A stretch of 64,000 nucleotides of DNA from JACKAQ01 sp020634975 [NCBI: Calditrichia bacterium] (GCA_020634975.1 JACKAQ010000003.1:62001-126000), one strand, 5' to 3'. Shown: positions 41,189-50,453, counted from the first letter of the stretch. Program-made: numbers and translations. Notes: generated from the sequence alone by a model not told the origin.

Positions 41189-42314
41189 ATGAGCCAATCG
41201 AAACAGCCCACATACTGGGAAAAAATGCACGAAGCAGGATACACCCGAAGGGATTTCCTCAAATTTTGCTCCTACATTTCTGCATATATGGGGCTGCAAT
41301 CCGCAATGATACCCCAGGTTGTTCACGCGCTTGACAAAAACGCGTCAGCCGGTGGTGTGGTTCCACATTCAGGAAAGCACCTGCTGCAACGAGTCGTTTA
41401 TTCGCTCGTCGCACCCGGTGGTGGCGGATATTATTCTGGACAGAATTTCGCTGGATTATACCGAAACACTGCAAGCTGCATCCGGGCATCAGGCGCATGA
41501 GGCGTTGCAGGAAACGATGAAAGAAAATTACGGCAACTATATTTTATGTGTGGAAGGTTCTGTGCCGATGGGTGCGGATGGCGTGTATTGCTGCATCGGC
41601 GGACGGACATCGGTCGATTTATTGCAGGAAGCCGCAGCCGGTGCAAAAGCGATCATCGCGTGGGGCAGTTGTGCATCCAACGGATGCGTGCAGGCATCGA
41701 AACCGAATCCTACCCAGGCAACCCCGATTCACAAAATTATTCAGGGAAAACCAATCGTAAAAGTGCCCGGCTGCCCGCCGATCGGCGAAGTGATGGCCGG
41801 CGTTATTATGCACGTGCTCACTTTCGACCGGCTGCCGCAACTGGACGGACTCGGTCGTCCGAAAGCGTTTTATTCCAAACGGGTGCACGATTCCTGCTAT
41901 CGCCGCCCCTATTTTGATGCTGGTTTGTTTGTCGATTCATTTGATGATGAAAATGCCAAAAAAGGCTATTGCCTCTACAAAGTCGGTTGTCGCGGTCCGG
42001 TAACTTACAACGCCTGCGGCGTGATGGGTTGGAACGAGGGCGTCAGCAACCCGATCAAATCCGGGCACCCGTGCATCGGTTGCAGCGAAGAAAAATTCTG
42101 GGATAACGGCCCGTTTTACAACCACCTCGCCAACGTTTCCGGTTTCCCGATCGAAGGCAACGCCGATAAAATCGGGATGACAGTTGCCGGAATAACCGCT
42201 GCCGGAGTTGCGGCGCACGCGGTGGTCACCAATCTGCGGAAACGCAAGCTGATTCAGGAAGGCATCGATGCCAGCGCAAAGGGCAGTGATATTGACGAGA
42301 AAGGGGGCAAATAA
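41189..42314 (+). CDS. hyaA: [NiFe]-hydrogenase small subunit, group 1 membrane-bound (one-base frameshift at 41336-41340)
   Basis: ATG at 41189 after AAAGGGGA. Twin-arginine signal YTRRDFLKF. The frame breaks in a run of five A at 41336-41340. Removing one A joins [15 protein letters not shown] to the rest and gives a normal protein of about 374 aa. Similar throughout to E. coli Hyd-1/Ralstonia MBH. Cluster ligands: the proximal region reads ESTCCNES where Hyd-1 has ECTCCTES, so the first Cys is Ser while the extra Cys next to it is kept. [10 protein letters not shown] (both Cys), [21 protein letters not shown] and HPCIGCSE are present. C-terminal membrane helix about 332-350. Overlaps the next gene by one base. 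Confidence 0.9.
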
Positions 42315-44050
42315 TGGGAAAACGTATCGTCGTTGATCCGATCACCCGCATCGAAGGGCATTTGCGGGTAGAAGCAGAAGTAAACAATGGCAAAATTACC
42401 AACGCGTATTCATCGGGAACGATGGTTCGCGGGATCGAAATTATTTTGAAAGGTCGCGATCCGCGCGATGCATGGGCGTTTACCGAACGCGTTTGCGGCG
42501 TTTGCACCAGCATTCACGCGCTGGCTTCCGTTCGTTCGGTGGAAAACGCGCTGAACATTACCGTGCCGCCGAATGCGGAATTGATTCGGAATATCATGAA
42601 CGCGGTGCTGTATATTCACGATCACGTGGTGCATTTTTATCATTTGCATGCGCTGGATTGGGTGGATATCGTCAGCTCGCTAAAAGCTGATCCGAAAGAA
42701 TCCGAACGCATCGCCAAAAGCATCTCCACCTGGCCGAAAAACTCGGCAGCCTATTTTGCCAGCGTACAGGGACGGGTTCGCAAATTGGTGGAAAGCGGTC
42801 AACTGGGCATTTTCGCGAAAGGTTATTGGGGACATCCGGCATACAAACTGCCGCCGGAAGTAAACCTGATTGGCGTTGCGCACTATCTGGATGCGCTGGA
42901 ATGGCAAAAAGAAATCGTTAAAATTCACACCGTTTTTGGCGGAAAAAACCCGCATCCCAACTATCTGGTTGGCGGTGTTGCCTGCGCGATCAATCCGGAA
43001 GATTCCGGTGCGATTAACGCCGAACGCCTGGCGTTTGTCGGCAGCCTGATCAATGAAGCGATCGAATTTGTTGAGCAGGTGTATATTCCCGATTTGATGG
43101 CCATTGCATCGTTTTACAAAGATTGGGGCGCGATTGGCGGCGGGCTGAGCAACTACCTCAGCTACGGCGAATTTCCCACCAACGGCTACAACGATCCGGG
43201 TCGATTCAAATTCCCGCGTGGCATTGTGCTGGATCGCAACCTCAGCGAAGTGCTGGAAGTGGACGGCAACGATCCCGAACAGATCAAGGAATACATCGCG
43301 CATTCGTGGTATAAATACGCCAACGGCGATTCCAAAGGTCTGCACCCGTATGACGGCGAAACCGAATTGAATTACACCGGACCCAAACCACCATACGATT
43401 TTTTGAATGTGGATGAAAAATACAGTTGGCTGAAAACACCGCGCTGGCGCGATAAACCGATGGAAGTTGGTCCGCTCTCGCGTTTGGTGGTTGCCTACGC
43501 CAAAGGCGTTACCGAAGTGCAGGACGTGGTAAACGATGCACTCGGCAGATTGAATGTGCCGGTTTCCGCGCTGTTCTCCACATTGGGACGAACCGCCGCA
43601 CGCGGTTTGGAAACAAAGCTGGTGGCGTACTGGATGAAAGATTATTTCAACGAGCTGTTGCAGAACATTAAAAATGGCGATTTGCGGACGGCAAATAAAG
43701 ACCGCTTTGAGCCATACACCTGGCCGGCAGAAGCACAGGGACTCGGTTTAACCGAAGCCCCGCGCGGCGCGCTGTGCCACTGGATCAAAATTAAGGATCA
43801 GAAAATCGAGAATTACCAACTGGTTGTGCCGACAACCTGGAACGCATCGCCACGCGATCCCAACGGCAATATGTCCGCATACGAAGCATCGCTGATGGAT
43901 ACGCCGATGGCAGATCCCGAGCAACCGCTGGAAATTTTGCGAACAATCCACTCGTTCGATCCCTGCCTGGCTTGTTCGGTTCACCTGTATGATCCGGATG
44001 GCAAACACATCAACCAAGTGCAGGTGCTGGATATTTTGGGAGGACGCTAA
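42314..44050 (+). CDS. hyaB: [NiFe]-hydrogenase large subunit
   Basis: 578 aa. Holds the NiFe active site: first Cys pair RVCGVCTSIHA (about 57-67), second pair DPCLACSVH near the C-terminus. After this His come 21 residues (LYDPDGK... ending LGGR) that the maturation protease would remove. Start ATG overlaps the small-subunit stop by one base. Oxidises H2 to protons and electrons in the periplasm, carried out through the Tat route with the small subunit. Confidence 0.96.
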   Translation: MGKRIVVDPITRIEGHLRVEAEVNNGKITNAYSSGTMVRGIEIILKGRDPRDAWAFTERVCGVCTSIHALASVRSVENALNITVPPNAELIRNIMNAVLYIHDHVVHFYHLHALDWVDIVSSLKADPKESERIAKSISTWPKNSAAYFASVQGRVRKLVESGQLGIFAKGYWGHPAYKLPPEVNLIGVAHYLDALEWQKEIVKIHTVFGGKNPHPNYLVGGVACAINPEDSGAINAERLAFVGSLINEAIEFVEQVYIPDLMAIASFYKDWGAIGGGLSNYLSYGEFPTNGYNDPGRFKFPRGIVLDRNLSEVLEVDGNDPEQIKEYIAHSWYKYANGDSKGLHPYDGETELNYTGPKPPYDFLNVDEKYSWLKTPRWRDKPMEVGPLSRLVVAYAKGVTEVQDVVNDALGRLNVPVSALFSTLGRTAARGLETKLVAYWMKDYFNELLQNIKNGDLRTANKDRFEPYTWPAEAQGLGLTEAPRGALCHWIKIKDQKIENYQLVVPTTWNASPRDPNGNMSAYEASLMDTPMADPEQPLEILRTIHSFDPCLACSVHLYDPDGKHINQVQVLDILGGR

Positions 44051-44051
44051 A

Positions 44052-44810
44052 ATGGCCGGTGAAACAAAATCTGTCCAAAACGCGCAAATGCGCTATTACA
44101 TTTACGTTTGGGAATTCCCGGTGCGATTGTTCCATTGGGTAAACGCCGCATGTGTGGTTGTGTTGGCAGTAACCGGGTATTTTATGGGAAATCCGGTGGC
44201 TGTCACCAGCTCGGTGGAGGCATCTCAACAATACTGGTTTGGCAGTTTGCGCTTTATTCATTTTTTGAGCGCTTATGTTTGGGTTGCCGTGGCTTTTCTG
44301 CGATTGTATTGGGGATTTGTCGGGAATGAATACGTGCGTTTCAACAACTTCCTGCCGTTCAGCCGGGAAAAATGGGCGGAAATCGTTCACGTCATCAAAG
44401 TGGACGTGCTGCACATTTGGGAAGAGGCAACCGATTCCATCGGACACAATGCCCTCGCCGGCGGCGCGTATCTCATTGGTTTTGTTGGATTTCTGATTTC
44501 GGCAATTACCGGATTCGGACTTTACACAGCAATGAGCAACAACTGGTTTGTGGATTTATTTACGTGGGTGGTTCCGTTTATGGGCGGTGATCATATCGTG
44601 CGAATTATCCATCATTTCATGATGTGGTTTTTCGCCATTTTTGTTGTGATACACATATATCTGGCAGCTTATCACGATTATGTGGAAGCAACCGGCACGA
44701 TCTCATCGATGGTGGGCGGCTGGAAATTTATCCGCAGCAAACCCAAAGATGAGGGCAAAGCCAGTCTGGTGCACAAAGATGTAAAGAAGGTTATAAAAGG
44801 CAAAAAATAG
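44052..44810 (+). CDS. hyaC: Ni/Fe-hydrogenase b-type cytochrome subunit
   Basis: Start ATG at 44052, with GGGAGG (44038-44043) inside the end of the large-subunit gene. 252 aa with four TM helices. Haem-ligand histidines occur in the typical places (VRLFHWVNAACVV, RFIHFLSAYVW, RIIHHFMMWFF, VVIHIYLAAYHD). Anchors the hydrogenase and passes electrons to quinone. Last gene of the unit, followed by a strong terminator. Confidence 0.95.
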   Translation: MAGETKSVQNAQMRYYIYVWEFPVRLFHWVNAACVVVLAVTGYFMGNPVAVTSSVEASQQYWFGSLRFIHFLSAYVWVAVAFLRLYWGFVGNEYVRFNNFLPFSREKWAEIVHVIKVDVLHIWEEATDSIGHNALAGGAYLIGFVGFLISAITGFGLYTAMSNNWFVDLFTWVVPFMGGDHIVRIIHHFMMWFFAIFVVIHIYLAAYHDYVEATGTISSMVGGWKFIRSKPKDEGKASLVHKDVKKVIKGKK

Positions 44811-44837
44811 TTGTCTTCTACAACTACTTGGTGGGGA

Positions 44838-44874
44838 AACGCCCCGGACAATTCTGTTCGGGGCGTTCTTTTTT
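44838..44874 (+). terminator. Rho-independent terminator after the hydrogenase operon
   Basis: 13-bp stem with one G-T pair, AACGCCCCGGACA (44838-44850) / TGTTCGGGGCGTT (44855-44867), loop ATTC, and six T to 44874. Confidence 0.92.
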
Positions 44875-44901
44875 GCAAAAAAGCTGCGGCAAAATGACAC
44901 A

Positions 44902-45324
44902 TCAATTTTGCAAAGCGCCGCTATCAATCCATTCGCGAATGATAACAATCACGCTATCGGGCAGCGGCGGTTTGCCGGATGGCATACGCTCACCGACAAT
45001 CGTTCCGCCGGTTAATTTCTGGATAATATAACTGCGCCCCGCATCGCCCGGATGAACCAATTGCCAATCCGGCATAAATGTGCTGGGTTTCCCCACCAGT
45101 TGCTGATAGGTAAAATCCGCATTTTCCATATTTAATTGGGATTCCGGCATCGTCCCGACGTGGCAACCGGGGATCGCGCAATTCGGTTTGATAACATTGC
45201 GGAAAATACTCGAAAACTGCGGGCGCAGCGGTTCGGAAGCCGGCTGCTCGCCGCCGCATCCGGCAACAACAGCGAGCAAAACGATCAGAGAAATGTGGCG
45301 CAATCGATGGAAAAAACAGGTCAT
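44902..45324 (-). CDS. Putative lipoprotein with C-x3-CH haem-like motif
   Basis: 140 aa from ATG at 45324 (a TTG start at 45345 is possible). Lipoprotein signal ending LLAVVAGC. The mature part carries NCAIPGCHVG, a C-x3-CH variant of the c-type haem motif often seen in small c-type cytochrome-like domains. MPSGKPPLPDS and IREWIDSGA near the end resemble the planctomycete-type cytochrome C-terminus (MP..PPL, I..WI..GA). Downstream of the hydrogenase protease gene on the same strand and convergent to hyaC. It may be a periplasmic electron carrier; haem binding is not proven. Confidence 0.65.
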   Translation of the reverse strand: MTCFFHRLRHISLIVLLAVVAGCGGEQPASEPLRPQFSSIFRNVIKPNCAIPGCHVGTMPESQLNMENADFTYQQLVGKPSTFMPDWQLVHPGDAGRSYIIQKLTGGTIVGERMPSGKPPLPDSVIVIIREWIDSGALQN

Positions 45325-45345
45325 TTGAGAACCGGGGAATAGCAA

Positions 45346-45801
45346 TTATTTCGTATCGTTGATAAACTGCATCACCGCTTTGGCGACTGCCGGAACCGCA
45401 GCCGCAACCGCCGGCGTCATTTCGGTAGCCATCGTGCTCATATCTTCGATGGTGATGGTAAACAGGATAATTTCCGGCTGATTGTCCATCAAAAAGAGAA
45501 CGTCGAGCACATCTTTCAAACCAATGTCGTGCGCGGTTAGGGTTGGCGGATAATCCGATGAAAACTTTGGCGTAAGTTGTGCAATCGTGCCAACCGGTTG
45601 ACCGTCCATCGTCGCATCGATGAGAATCACCCGGGGATATTGATGGAAATAATCCAGCAGATGCAACCCGCCGGAGCCGCCGTCCAGCGCATCCACATCA
45701 TCGGGGAGCTGAAACTGCTGTTCAATATAATTAGCCGCGTGAATGCCCACCCCTTCATCGCCCATCAGCAAATTGCCAATACCTAATATCAATGTTTTCA
45801 T
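45346..45801 (-). CDS. hyaD: Hydrogenase maturation protease
   Basis: 151 aa, M52 family. N-terminal LILGIGNLLMGDEGVGIH with the nickel-binding Glu/Asp (GDEGVG), DGGSGGLHLLDYF, VILIDATMDG, and the family His in LTAHDIGLKDVL. Cleaves the large-subunit C-terminal peptide once nickel is inserted. Encoded on the opposite strand to the structural genes, which is unusual for this operon type, and transcribed towards them. Confidence 0.93.
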   Translation of the reverse strand: MKTLILGIGNLLMGDEGVGIHAANYIEQQFQLPDDVDALDGGSGGLHLLDYFHQYPRVILIDATMDGQPVGTIAQLTPKFSSDYPPTLTAHDIGLKDVLDVLFLMDNQPEIILFTITIEDMSTMATEMTPAVAAAVPAVAKAVMQFINDTK

Positions 45802-45947
45802 AGCATTATCCGGTTCCGTTATCGTAAGCTGTTGATCAGATGTTACACGATTCGCATGATTTTGTCAACGGGAAAATTGGAGGATCGAAATTTGAAATTG
45901 GAAAATTGAAATTGGAATTCCGGAGGGAATTTTCATAACCGCTTTTC

Positions 45948-46039
45948 CCTTTATCCTTTATCCTTTATCCTTTATCCTTTATCCTTTATCCTTTATCCTT
46001 TATCCTTTATCCTTTATCCTTTATCCTTTATCCTTTATC
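45948..46039. repeat. Heptamer tandem repeat (CTTTATC)n, about 13 copies
   Basis: About 92 bp of perfect 7-bp repeats directly abutting the stop codon of the minus-strand esterase gene (46038-46040). A related, imperfect tract in the other orientation lies at 63220-63270. Just upstream (45887-45920) is a second short-motif stretch (AAATTGAAATTGG). Confidence 0.95.
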
Positions 46040-47465
46040 AATCTTTCGTCCGAAAGGGCAACGCCGGTAAACCCGCGCTGTTCACCAGATTCGGTTGGGC
46101 AAAACGGCTCCACCCAAACCGCACATGTAGCGGGTTCGGGGTTTGCGGGCTGGAAACGATCACCGTTTTGCCGGAAATTTCCGCAGTCGCGGGGACAAAC
46201 TTGCCATCCGCTTCGGCGATCGTAAAAAAAGTGAGCGGGCGATTATCGCGCGAAGATAATCCATCCCCAACATGATCGAATGAGAGCACTATTTTACCGG
46301 CTGCAACCTGCATCGAGCGGAACACCGGGCCGCTGTATTCGAGCGACTTGCCATATGTTTTTGCCAGCGCACACAGCGCCAAACGCTTGCCCACATCCTG
46401 TTTATTTTTGGGATGGATATCGTCAAGTTCGCCGATATCCATCGTGACTGCCATTGCCGTTTTCGGCAGCGCCAGCGTTGCGATTTGCGCAGCCCACAGC
46501 TCCGGCAAATCATTTTCCGGATAATCCTTATACGGGGCGATCTGCGCAAAATAGAACGGTAAATCCGGTTGATTCAACACCTTACGCCAACCGTTGATAA
46601 GCGCTTTCATTTTGGTGAAATACAGCATGCCGTCGCCAACATTCGATTCGCCCTGATACCAGATCACACCGCGAAGCGCAACCGGCAGCAGCGGATGAAT
46701 CATCGCGTTAAACAAACTGGACGGACGCGACGGCTCGCCCCAAATGCCCACAGCGGGTTTTTCCATGCGATTGTCGTAAATGGATTGGAGCAACGGCTCA
46801 GTCGCAAATCCTTCCGGCGCAATCCACGGCTCGATGGCGGTGGCGCTCCACGATGCATCGATCAAACCGATGGGCACATCCAGTTCCTGCAGCAATTCCC
46901 GACCGAAATAATAGCCGGTTGCGGAAAATCCGCCCCAACCGCCGGCGGCGATGGTTTGCGGCGTGCACACCTGCCAGCGCGCATCGCCGGCAACGTCGCT
47001 CAACGGCGTATCGCTGTAGTTATTGTCGGGATTAAACAGCCGGATGGCAGGATGATACGCGGCGGCAATCTCTTTTTCGGCATCATTAAAGCTGCCAACG
47101 CCCATTTCCATGTTGGACTGTCCGGAACACAACCAGACCTCCCCGACCAGCACATTGTTCAGCGTGATCGTTCCGGATTTGCTCCGCACCTGCAGCGAGG
47201 CACCCTGTTTATTGGCCGTCATGGGACGGAGTTGCACCAGCCATTTGCCGGTTGCATCCGCAACAGCCGATTGTTCCTGTCCGGCAAACGCGACAACCAC
47301 AGATTCACCAGGCGAAGCCCAGCCCCACACCGGCACCGGCTGCGATTGCTGGAGCACCATATTGTCCGAAAAAAGTGCGGCAAGTTTGACTTCCGCATGC
47401 ATCTGAGAAAAGCCGCTGTTGATCAAAAGACACCACATTATTGTTTTGAGATAACGATAGATCAC
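46038..47465 (-). CDS. Sialate O-acetylesterase-like protein (SASA domain)
   Basis: About 475 aa from GTG at 47465, where AGGA is well placed (a TTG at 47507 gives 489 aa). Signal peptide around IMWCLLINSGFSQMHA. SGNH-type hydrolase motifs in order: LCSGQSNMEMG with nucleophile Ser, WYQGESNVGDG, and DDIHPKNKQDVG with the catalytic Asp-x-x-His. The N-terminal domain is the beta-sandwich usual for this family (FSDNMVLQQ...PVWGWASPGE). Removes acetyl groups from sugars such as sialic acid or xylan side chains. Single gene, not in a visible sugar operon. Confidence 0.9.
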   Translation of the reverse strand: MIYRYLKTIMWCLLINSGFSQMHAEVKLAALFSDNMVLQQSQPVPVWGWASPGESVVVAFAGQEQSAVADATGKWLVQLRPMTANKQGASLQVRSKSGTITLNNVLVGEVWLCSGQSNMEMGVGSFNDAEKEIAAAYHPAIRLFNPDNNYSDTPLSDVAGDARWQVCTPQTIAAGGWGGFSATGYYFGRELLQELDVPIGLIDASWSATAIEPWIAPEGFATEPLLQSIYDNRMEKPAVGIWGEPSRPSSLFNAMIHPLLPVALRGVIWYQGESNVGDGMLYFTKMKALINGWRKVLNQPDLPFYFAQIAPYKDYPENDLPELWAAQIATLALPKTAMAVTMDIGELDDIHPKNKQDVGKRLALCALAKTYGKSLEYSGPVFRSMQVAAGKIVLSFDHVGDGLSSRDNRPLTFFTIAEADGKFVPATAEISGKTVIVSSPQTPNPLHVRFGWSRFAQPNLVNSAGLPALPFRTKD

Positions 47466-47538
47466 GATTATTATCCTGTATTGTTTGAGTAATTTTACGC
47501 ATTTCAATTAAATATCCAAAGATGAATAATAGGACATG

Positions 47539-47583
47539 CTTCAGCGTAGCTCAGCAACCATGCTTCAACTACGCTCAGCAAAC
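47539..47583. repeat. Pair of dispersed CTTCA-x-TACGCTCAGC repeats
   Basis: Two adjacent copies (GCTTCAGCGTAGCTCAGC and GCTTCAACTACGCTCAGC), related to the GCTGAGCG-AGTCGAAG family seen at 27678, 39313 and 51383. No coding role. Confidence 0.55.
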
Positions 47584-47696
47584 CTGCTCGGCAATAAAGG
47601 ACATATTTTGTTGTCTGCCAAAAATTGATATATTATTTCCGGAAAAAAATCAACATATTTCCGCGAAACCAAATACAGCTATTACGCAGGCACGGA

Positions 47697-48383
47697 ATGA
47701 TTCCCTTTTCAACAGAAATACAGCAGCAGATCAGCCAACGCGAGAACCGCGACAAAGCCAAATGGCTGGAAAACTACGTAAAACACGATATTCAGTCGTT
47801 GGGCGTGGGGATTCCGGAGATCCGGGACATCATCCGGCAGGCGGAGCGAGAACATCGCCTCACACAGTTGCCGATCAGCGAACAAACGGAAATGCTGAAC
47901 GATTTGATGCACCAGCCGATCACCGAGTACAAATTGGCAGCGATATTATTTGTCCAGTTGTATTGGAAAACCAGCGAACCTGACGCGACGATGCGCATGA
48001 TTTCCGGCTGGTTTGACCAACGCTGGATCAGCGATTGGAATGTTTGCGATTGGCTGTGCGTTCGTCTGCTCAGTCCGCTGGTGGATAGCACACCGACAAT
48101 CATCGATGAATTAAGCCGCTGGAATACCGACCCGTATTTATGGAAAGCGCGGGCATCGCTGGTGCCGTTTGCCCAGTGCAAAAGCATCGGACAACACCGG
48201 GAAATGATCGCTGAATTATCCAAAACGCTGATTCAGCGGGACGAACGATTCTGCAAAACCGCTGTCGGCTGGGTAATGCGCGAATATTCAAAAATTGACC
48301 CGCTGTTTGTCACGGATTTTCTGGAAAAATATCAGGAATGGACAACAACGGAAGTCATCAAAAACGCCCGGAAATACATGTAG
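47697..48383 (+). CDS. DNA alkylation repair protein (AlkD-like HEAT repeat)
   Basis: 228 aa from ATG at 47697. All-helical HEAT-like sequence with the family features KWLENYVKHDIQSLGVGIPEIR at the N-terminus, WDxCDWLCVR-like motif (NVCDWLCVRLL), WKARASLVPF and ERFCKTAVGWVMREYSK. AlkD-type proteins excise bulky or positively charged alkylated bases without base flipping. Followed 44 bp later by a lipoprotein gene, probably unrelated. Confidence 0.85.
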   Translation: MIPFSTEIQQQISQRENRDKAKWLENYVKHDIQSLGVGIPEIRDIIRQAEREHRLTQLPISEQTEMLNDLMHQPITEYKLAAILFVQLYWKTSEPDATMRMISGWFDQRWISDWNVCDWLCVRLLSPLVDSTPTIIDELSRWNTDPYLWKARASLVPFAQCKSIGQHREMIAELSKTLIQRDERFCKTAVGWVMREYSKIDPLFVTDFLEKYQEWTTTEVIKNARKYM

Positions 48384-48427
48384 TTTAAAGCGATTACCAC
48401 CTGATCGCCAATCAAAAAAGGATATTC

Positions 48428-49111
48428 ATGAAAAAGCAAATCGCCGTTGGTTTTGCGTTGATCGCAGCAGTGCTGTTGATCGCCTGCCAATCAGAAAAGC
48501 CGCAAAGCGGAGAGCGCAGCGAACTGCAAACCACAGCACAAGCCGATTCAACAGCGGATATGCAATCGGCAGCGCATCACAGCAACAGTGCATCCGGCGA
48601 GGGCGATCTGCAGGAACCGGCGGAAGATGAGATTCAGGAATTTGGCATCATCGAAAGCATCGAGGACAGCGGTTACCCGATGTTCGTCGTCACGGTCGAT
48701 TTCCCCGACCGGCAGATGAAATCAACATTTAACCTGAATATCGAAGAAATTGCCATGGATATGGCGGCGTTAACCGCGTTAGAGGGAAAATACGCCACCA
48801 TTTATTACCTGAGCGAGATGGAAAACGACCTGAACGATTTGCAAGTTTCGGGAACATCGGTGCTCGGCGAGTGGGCGCCGGAAATAAATCCCGATTGGCT
48901 GCACATCACCGGGTTTCTCAGCGGCGCCGAAGCCGAAACCACCGGCGATTTGCCCGGCGTTATTACGATTACCGATGATACGGGCAATCAAATCCATTTT
49001 AAATATTTTATTACGCCGGAAATGGTTGAGGCAAATGGTACAGTTGTCACCGCATTTTATTCATACCGGAATATGGAAACAATCACCTATTTGCGGGCAT
49101 CGGAAGAATAG
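48428..49111 (+). CDS. Hypothetical lipoprotein, 227 aa
   Basis: Lipoprotein signal with lipobox LLIAC at residue 20, then a low-complexity linker of about 45 residues (QSEKPQSGERS...). A beta-rich domain follows, with motifs FGIIESIEDSGYPMF and VVTAFYSYRNMETI, an OB-like or barrel arrangement of two similar halves. No recognised family. Likely sits in the inner or outer membrane facing the periplasm. Confidence 0.7.
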   Translation: MKKQIAVGFALIAAVLLIACQSEKPQSGERSELQTTAQADSTADMQSAAHHSNSASGEGDLQEPAEDEIQEFGIIESIEDSGYPMFVVTVDFPDRQMKSTFNLNIEEIAMDMAALTALEGKYATIYYLSEMENDLNDLQVSGTSVLGEWAPEINPDWLHITGFLSGAEAETTGDLPGVITITDDTGNQIHFKYFITPEMVEANGTVVTAFYSYRNMETITYLRASEE

Positions 49112-49151
49112 CAATTCATTATAAATATTGATTGAGCGGGAGATAAAAAAT

Positions 49152-49503
49152 ATGGCATCAGACAAAGCGTTTATGGATTTTGTTTTGGAACAAATAGAAA
49201 ACGCCGGATTGATCACTTACAAAAAAATGTTTGGCGAATACGGCGTTTATTCAAACGGCAAAATATTTGCGCTGGTTTGTGATAACCAACTGTTTATCAA
49301 ACCGACAACTGCGGGCAGGGATTTTATCGGGGATGTGGTTGAAGCACCGCCCTACCCCGGTGCATAAATGTATTTCTTAATAGAAGACCAGATTGAAAAT
49401 CGCGAATGGTTGAACGAGTTAATCCGGGTTACCGTTGCGGAACTGCCGGAGCCAAAGCCCAAAAAGAAAAAAACAAAGAATACCCGGAAAAACAGCGATT
49501 AAG
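49152..49503 (+). pseudogene. TfoX N-terminal-domain protein with in-frame stop
   Basis: ATG at 49152 with GGGAG. The first 71 residues match the TfoX N-terminal family (YKKMFGEYGVYSNGKIFAL, VVEAPPYPGA). A TAA at 49365-49367 then interrupts, but the same frame goes on with MYFLIEDQIENREWLNELI and a Lys-rich tail to 49503, exactly as expected for the family. One base change (AAA to TAA, for example) explains it; no frameshift is needed. Either a truncated gene or a base error. Confidence 0.75.
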
Positions 49504-49651
49504 ATTTGAGGTTACTCATCATTTTTTGGCACATATGCACTACTATTAAAAGCATTTCCGCTGTGATTTTTTATCACTTTTTGGCTAAATTGTGCAATGT
49601 TAGTTAACAAAAGAAAGCAGATTAACTGCAAACGTTAGAAAGGAAACGAAT

Positions 49652-50131
49652 TTGGAAATGATCAAAACGGACGGCTTGAACCGCAGACAGTGGTTAAAAT
49701 TAAGCGTAAGTTCGCTTGTCGGCATTTTTTCGACATCATTGTTTGGCAGAGGAATATCAAACCTTAACGATCAGAATATCATATCAAACCATCAGAATTT
49801 ATCAAATCAAAAGGAATCAACAATGGTATTAAAGCATGTGGTGTTTCACTCACCAGGTCCACAATGGAAAACAGGGGTCGATTTTAGAGAACAGCCCGGC
49901 GTAATGGAACACGTCCAGCATTATGCAAAACTTCATGGGGATAATAAATTATTTATGGGCGGACCTTTTATCGATGCCGATTCAGGTGGGATGATGGTTG
50001 CCGCAGAAGGTGTGAGCAGGCAGGAAATTGAAGCATATGCCGCGCTCGATCCGGCTGTTACATCCGGATTATTAACATTTGTTGTTAAAACCTGGTATAT
50101 CGCAATGGCAGAAAAAGAATCACAGGAATAA
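49652..50131 (+). CDS. YciI-like protein with twin-arginine-like leader
   Basis: 159 aa from TTG at 49652 (AGGA site seven bases before; ATG at 49658 also possible). N-terminal NRRQWLKLSVSSLVGIF resembles a Tat signal. From about residue 59 a YciI/dimeric ferredoxin-like domain follows (VVFHSPGPQWKTG, HVQHYAKLHGDNKLFMGGPF, GLLTFVVKTWYIAM). YciI proteins are small dimers of mostly unknown enzymatic role; export of one is unusual. The AT-rich codon use differs from the hyp genes. Confidence 0.7.
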   Translation: MEMIKTDGLNRRQWLKLSVSSLVGIFSTSLFGRGISNLNDQNIISNHQNLSNQKESTMVLKHVVFHSPGPQWKTGVDFREQPGVMEHVQHYAKLHGDNKLFMGGPFIDADSGGMMVAAEGVSRQEIEAYAALDPAVTSGLLTFVVKTWYIAMAEKESQE

Positions 50132-50453
50132 TTATCTTATCAGGAAGTAAGTGGGTAGACACAATAAATTTACTTTTATCATTTCAAACCAGGGGTTGGT
50201 CATTCCCGCAGTTTTTAGCGGGAATCCATTTGTTTACAATACTTTGGATGCCCGATTAAGTCATTCGGGCATGACCTAAATTAGCAAGATATTATTGTCC
50301 CATTACTTAGAAGCTATTTGTTTGATAATTTTTCGGTTAAAATAGATAAAATTTCCCAAAAGAGGTAACCACTATTTGTGAACTTCTTATGGATAATGTG
50401 ATCATCAATCACAACTCCTCTATACCGGCGAGGATGATAACTACAGGAAAAAT
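50132..50453. other. 322-bp intergenic region with two hairpins
   Basis: Inverted repeats ATTCCCGC/GCGGGAAT (50202-50209, 50218-50225) and GCCCGA/TCGGGC (50250-50255, 50265-50270), each next to the word CATTC or CATGAC. They look like dispersed intergenic repeats. No gene seen. Confidence 0.5.

Noticed and set aside
41336-41340. Programmed frameshifting in hyaA
   Set aside because: No stimulatory structure or slippery heptamer of known type is evident, and frameshifting between a Tat signal and the mature part is not known for this family. An indel is simpler.
45948-46039. CRISPR array
   Set aside because: The unit is only 7 bp with no spacers, and no cas genes are present.
46569-47492. Plus-strand ORF of 307 codons opposite the esterase gene
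   Set aside because: The minus-strand frame has all SASA motifs; the plus-strand product is rich in His/Arg/Gln and matches nothing.
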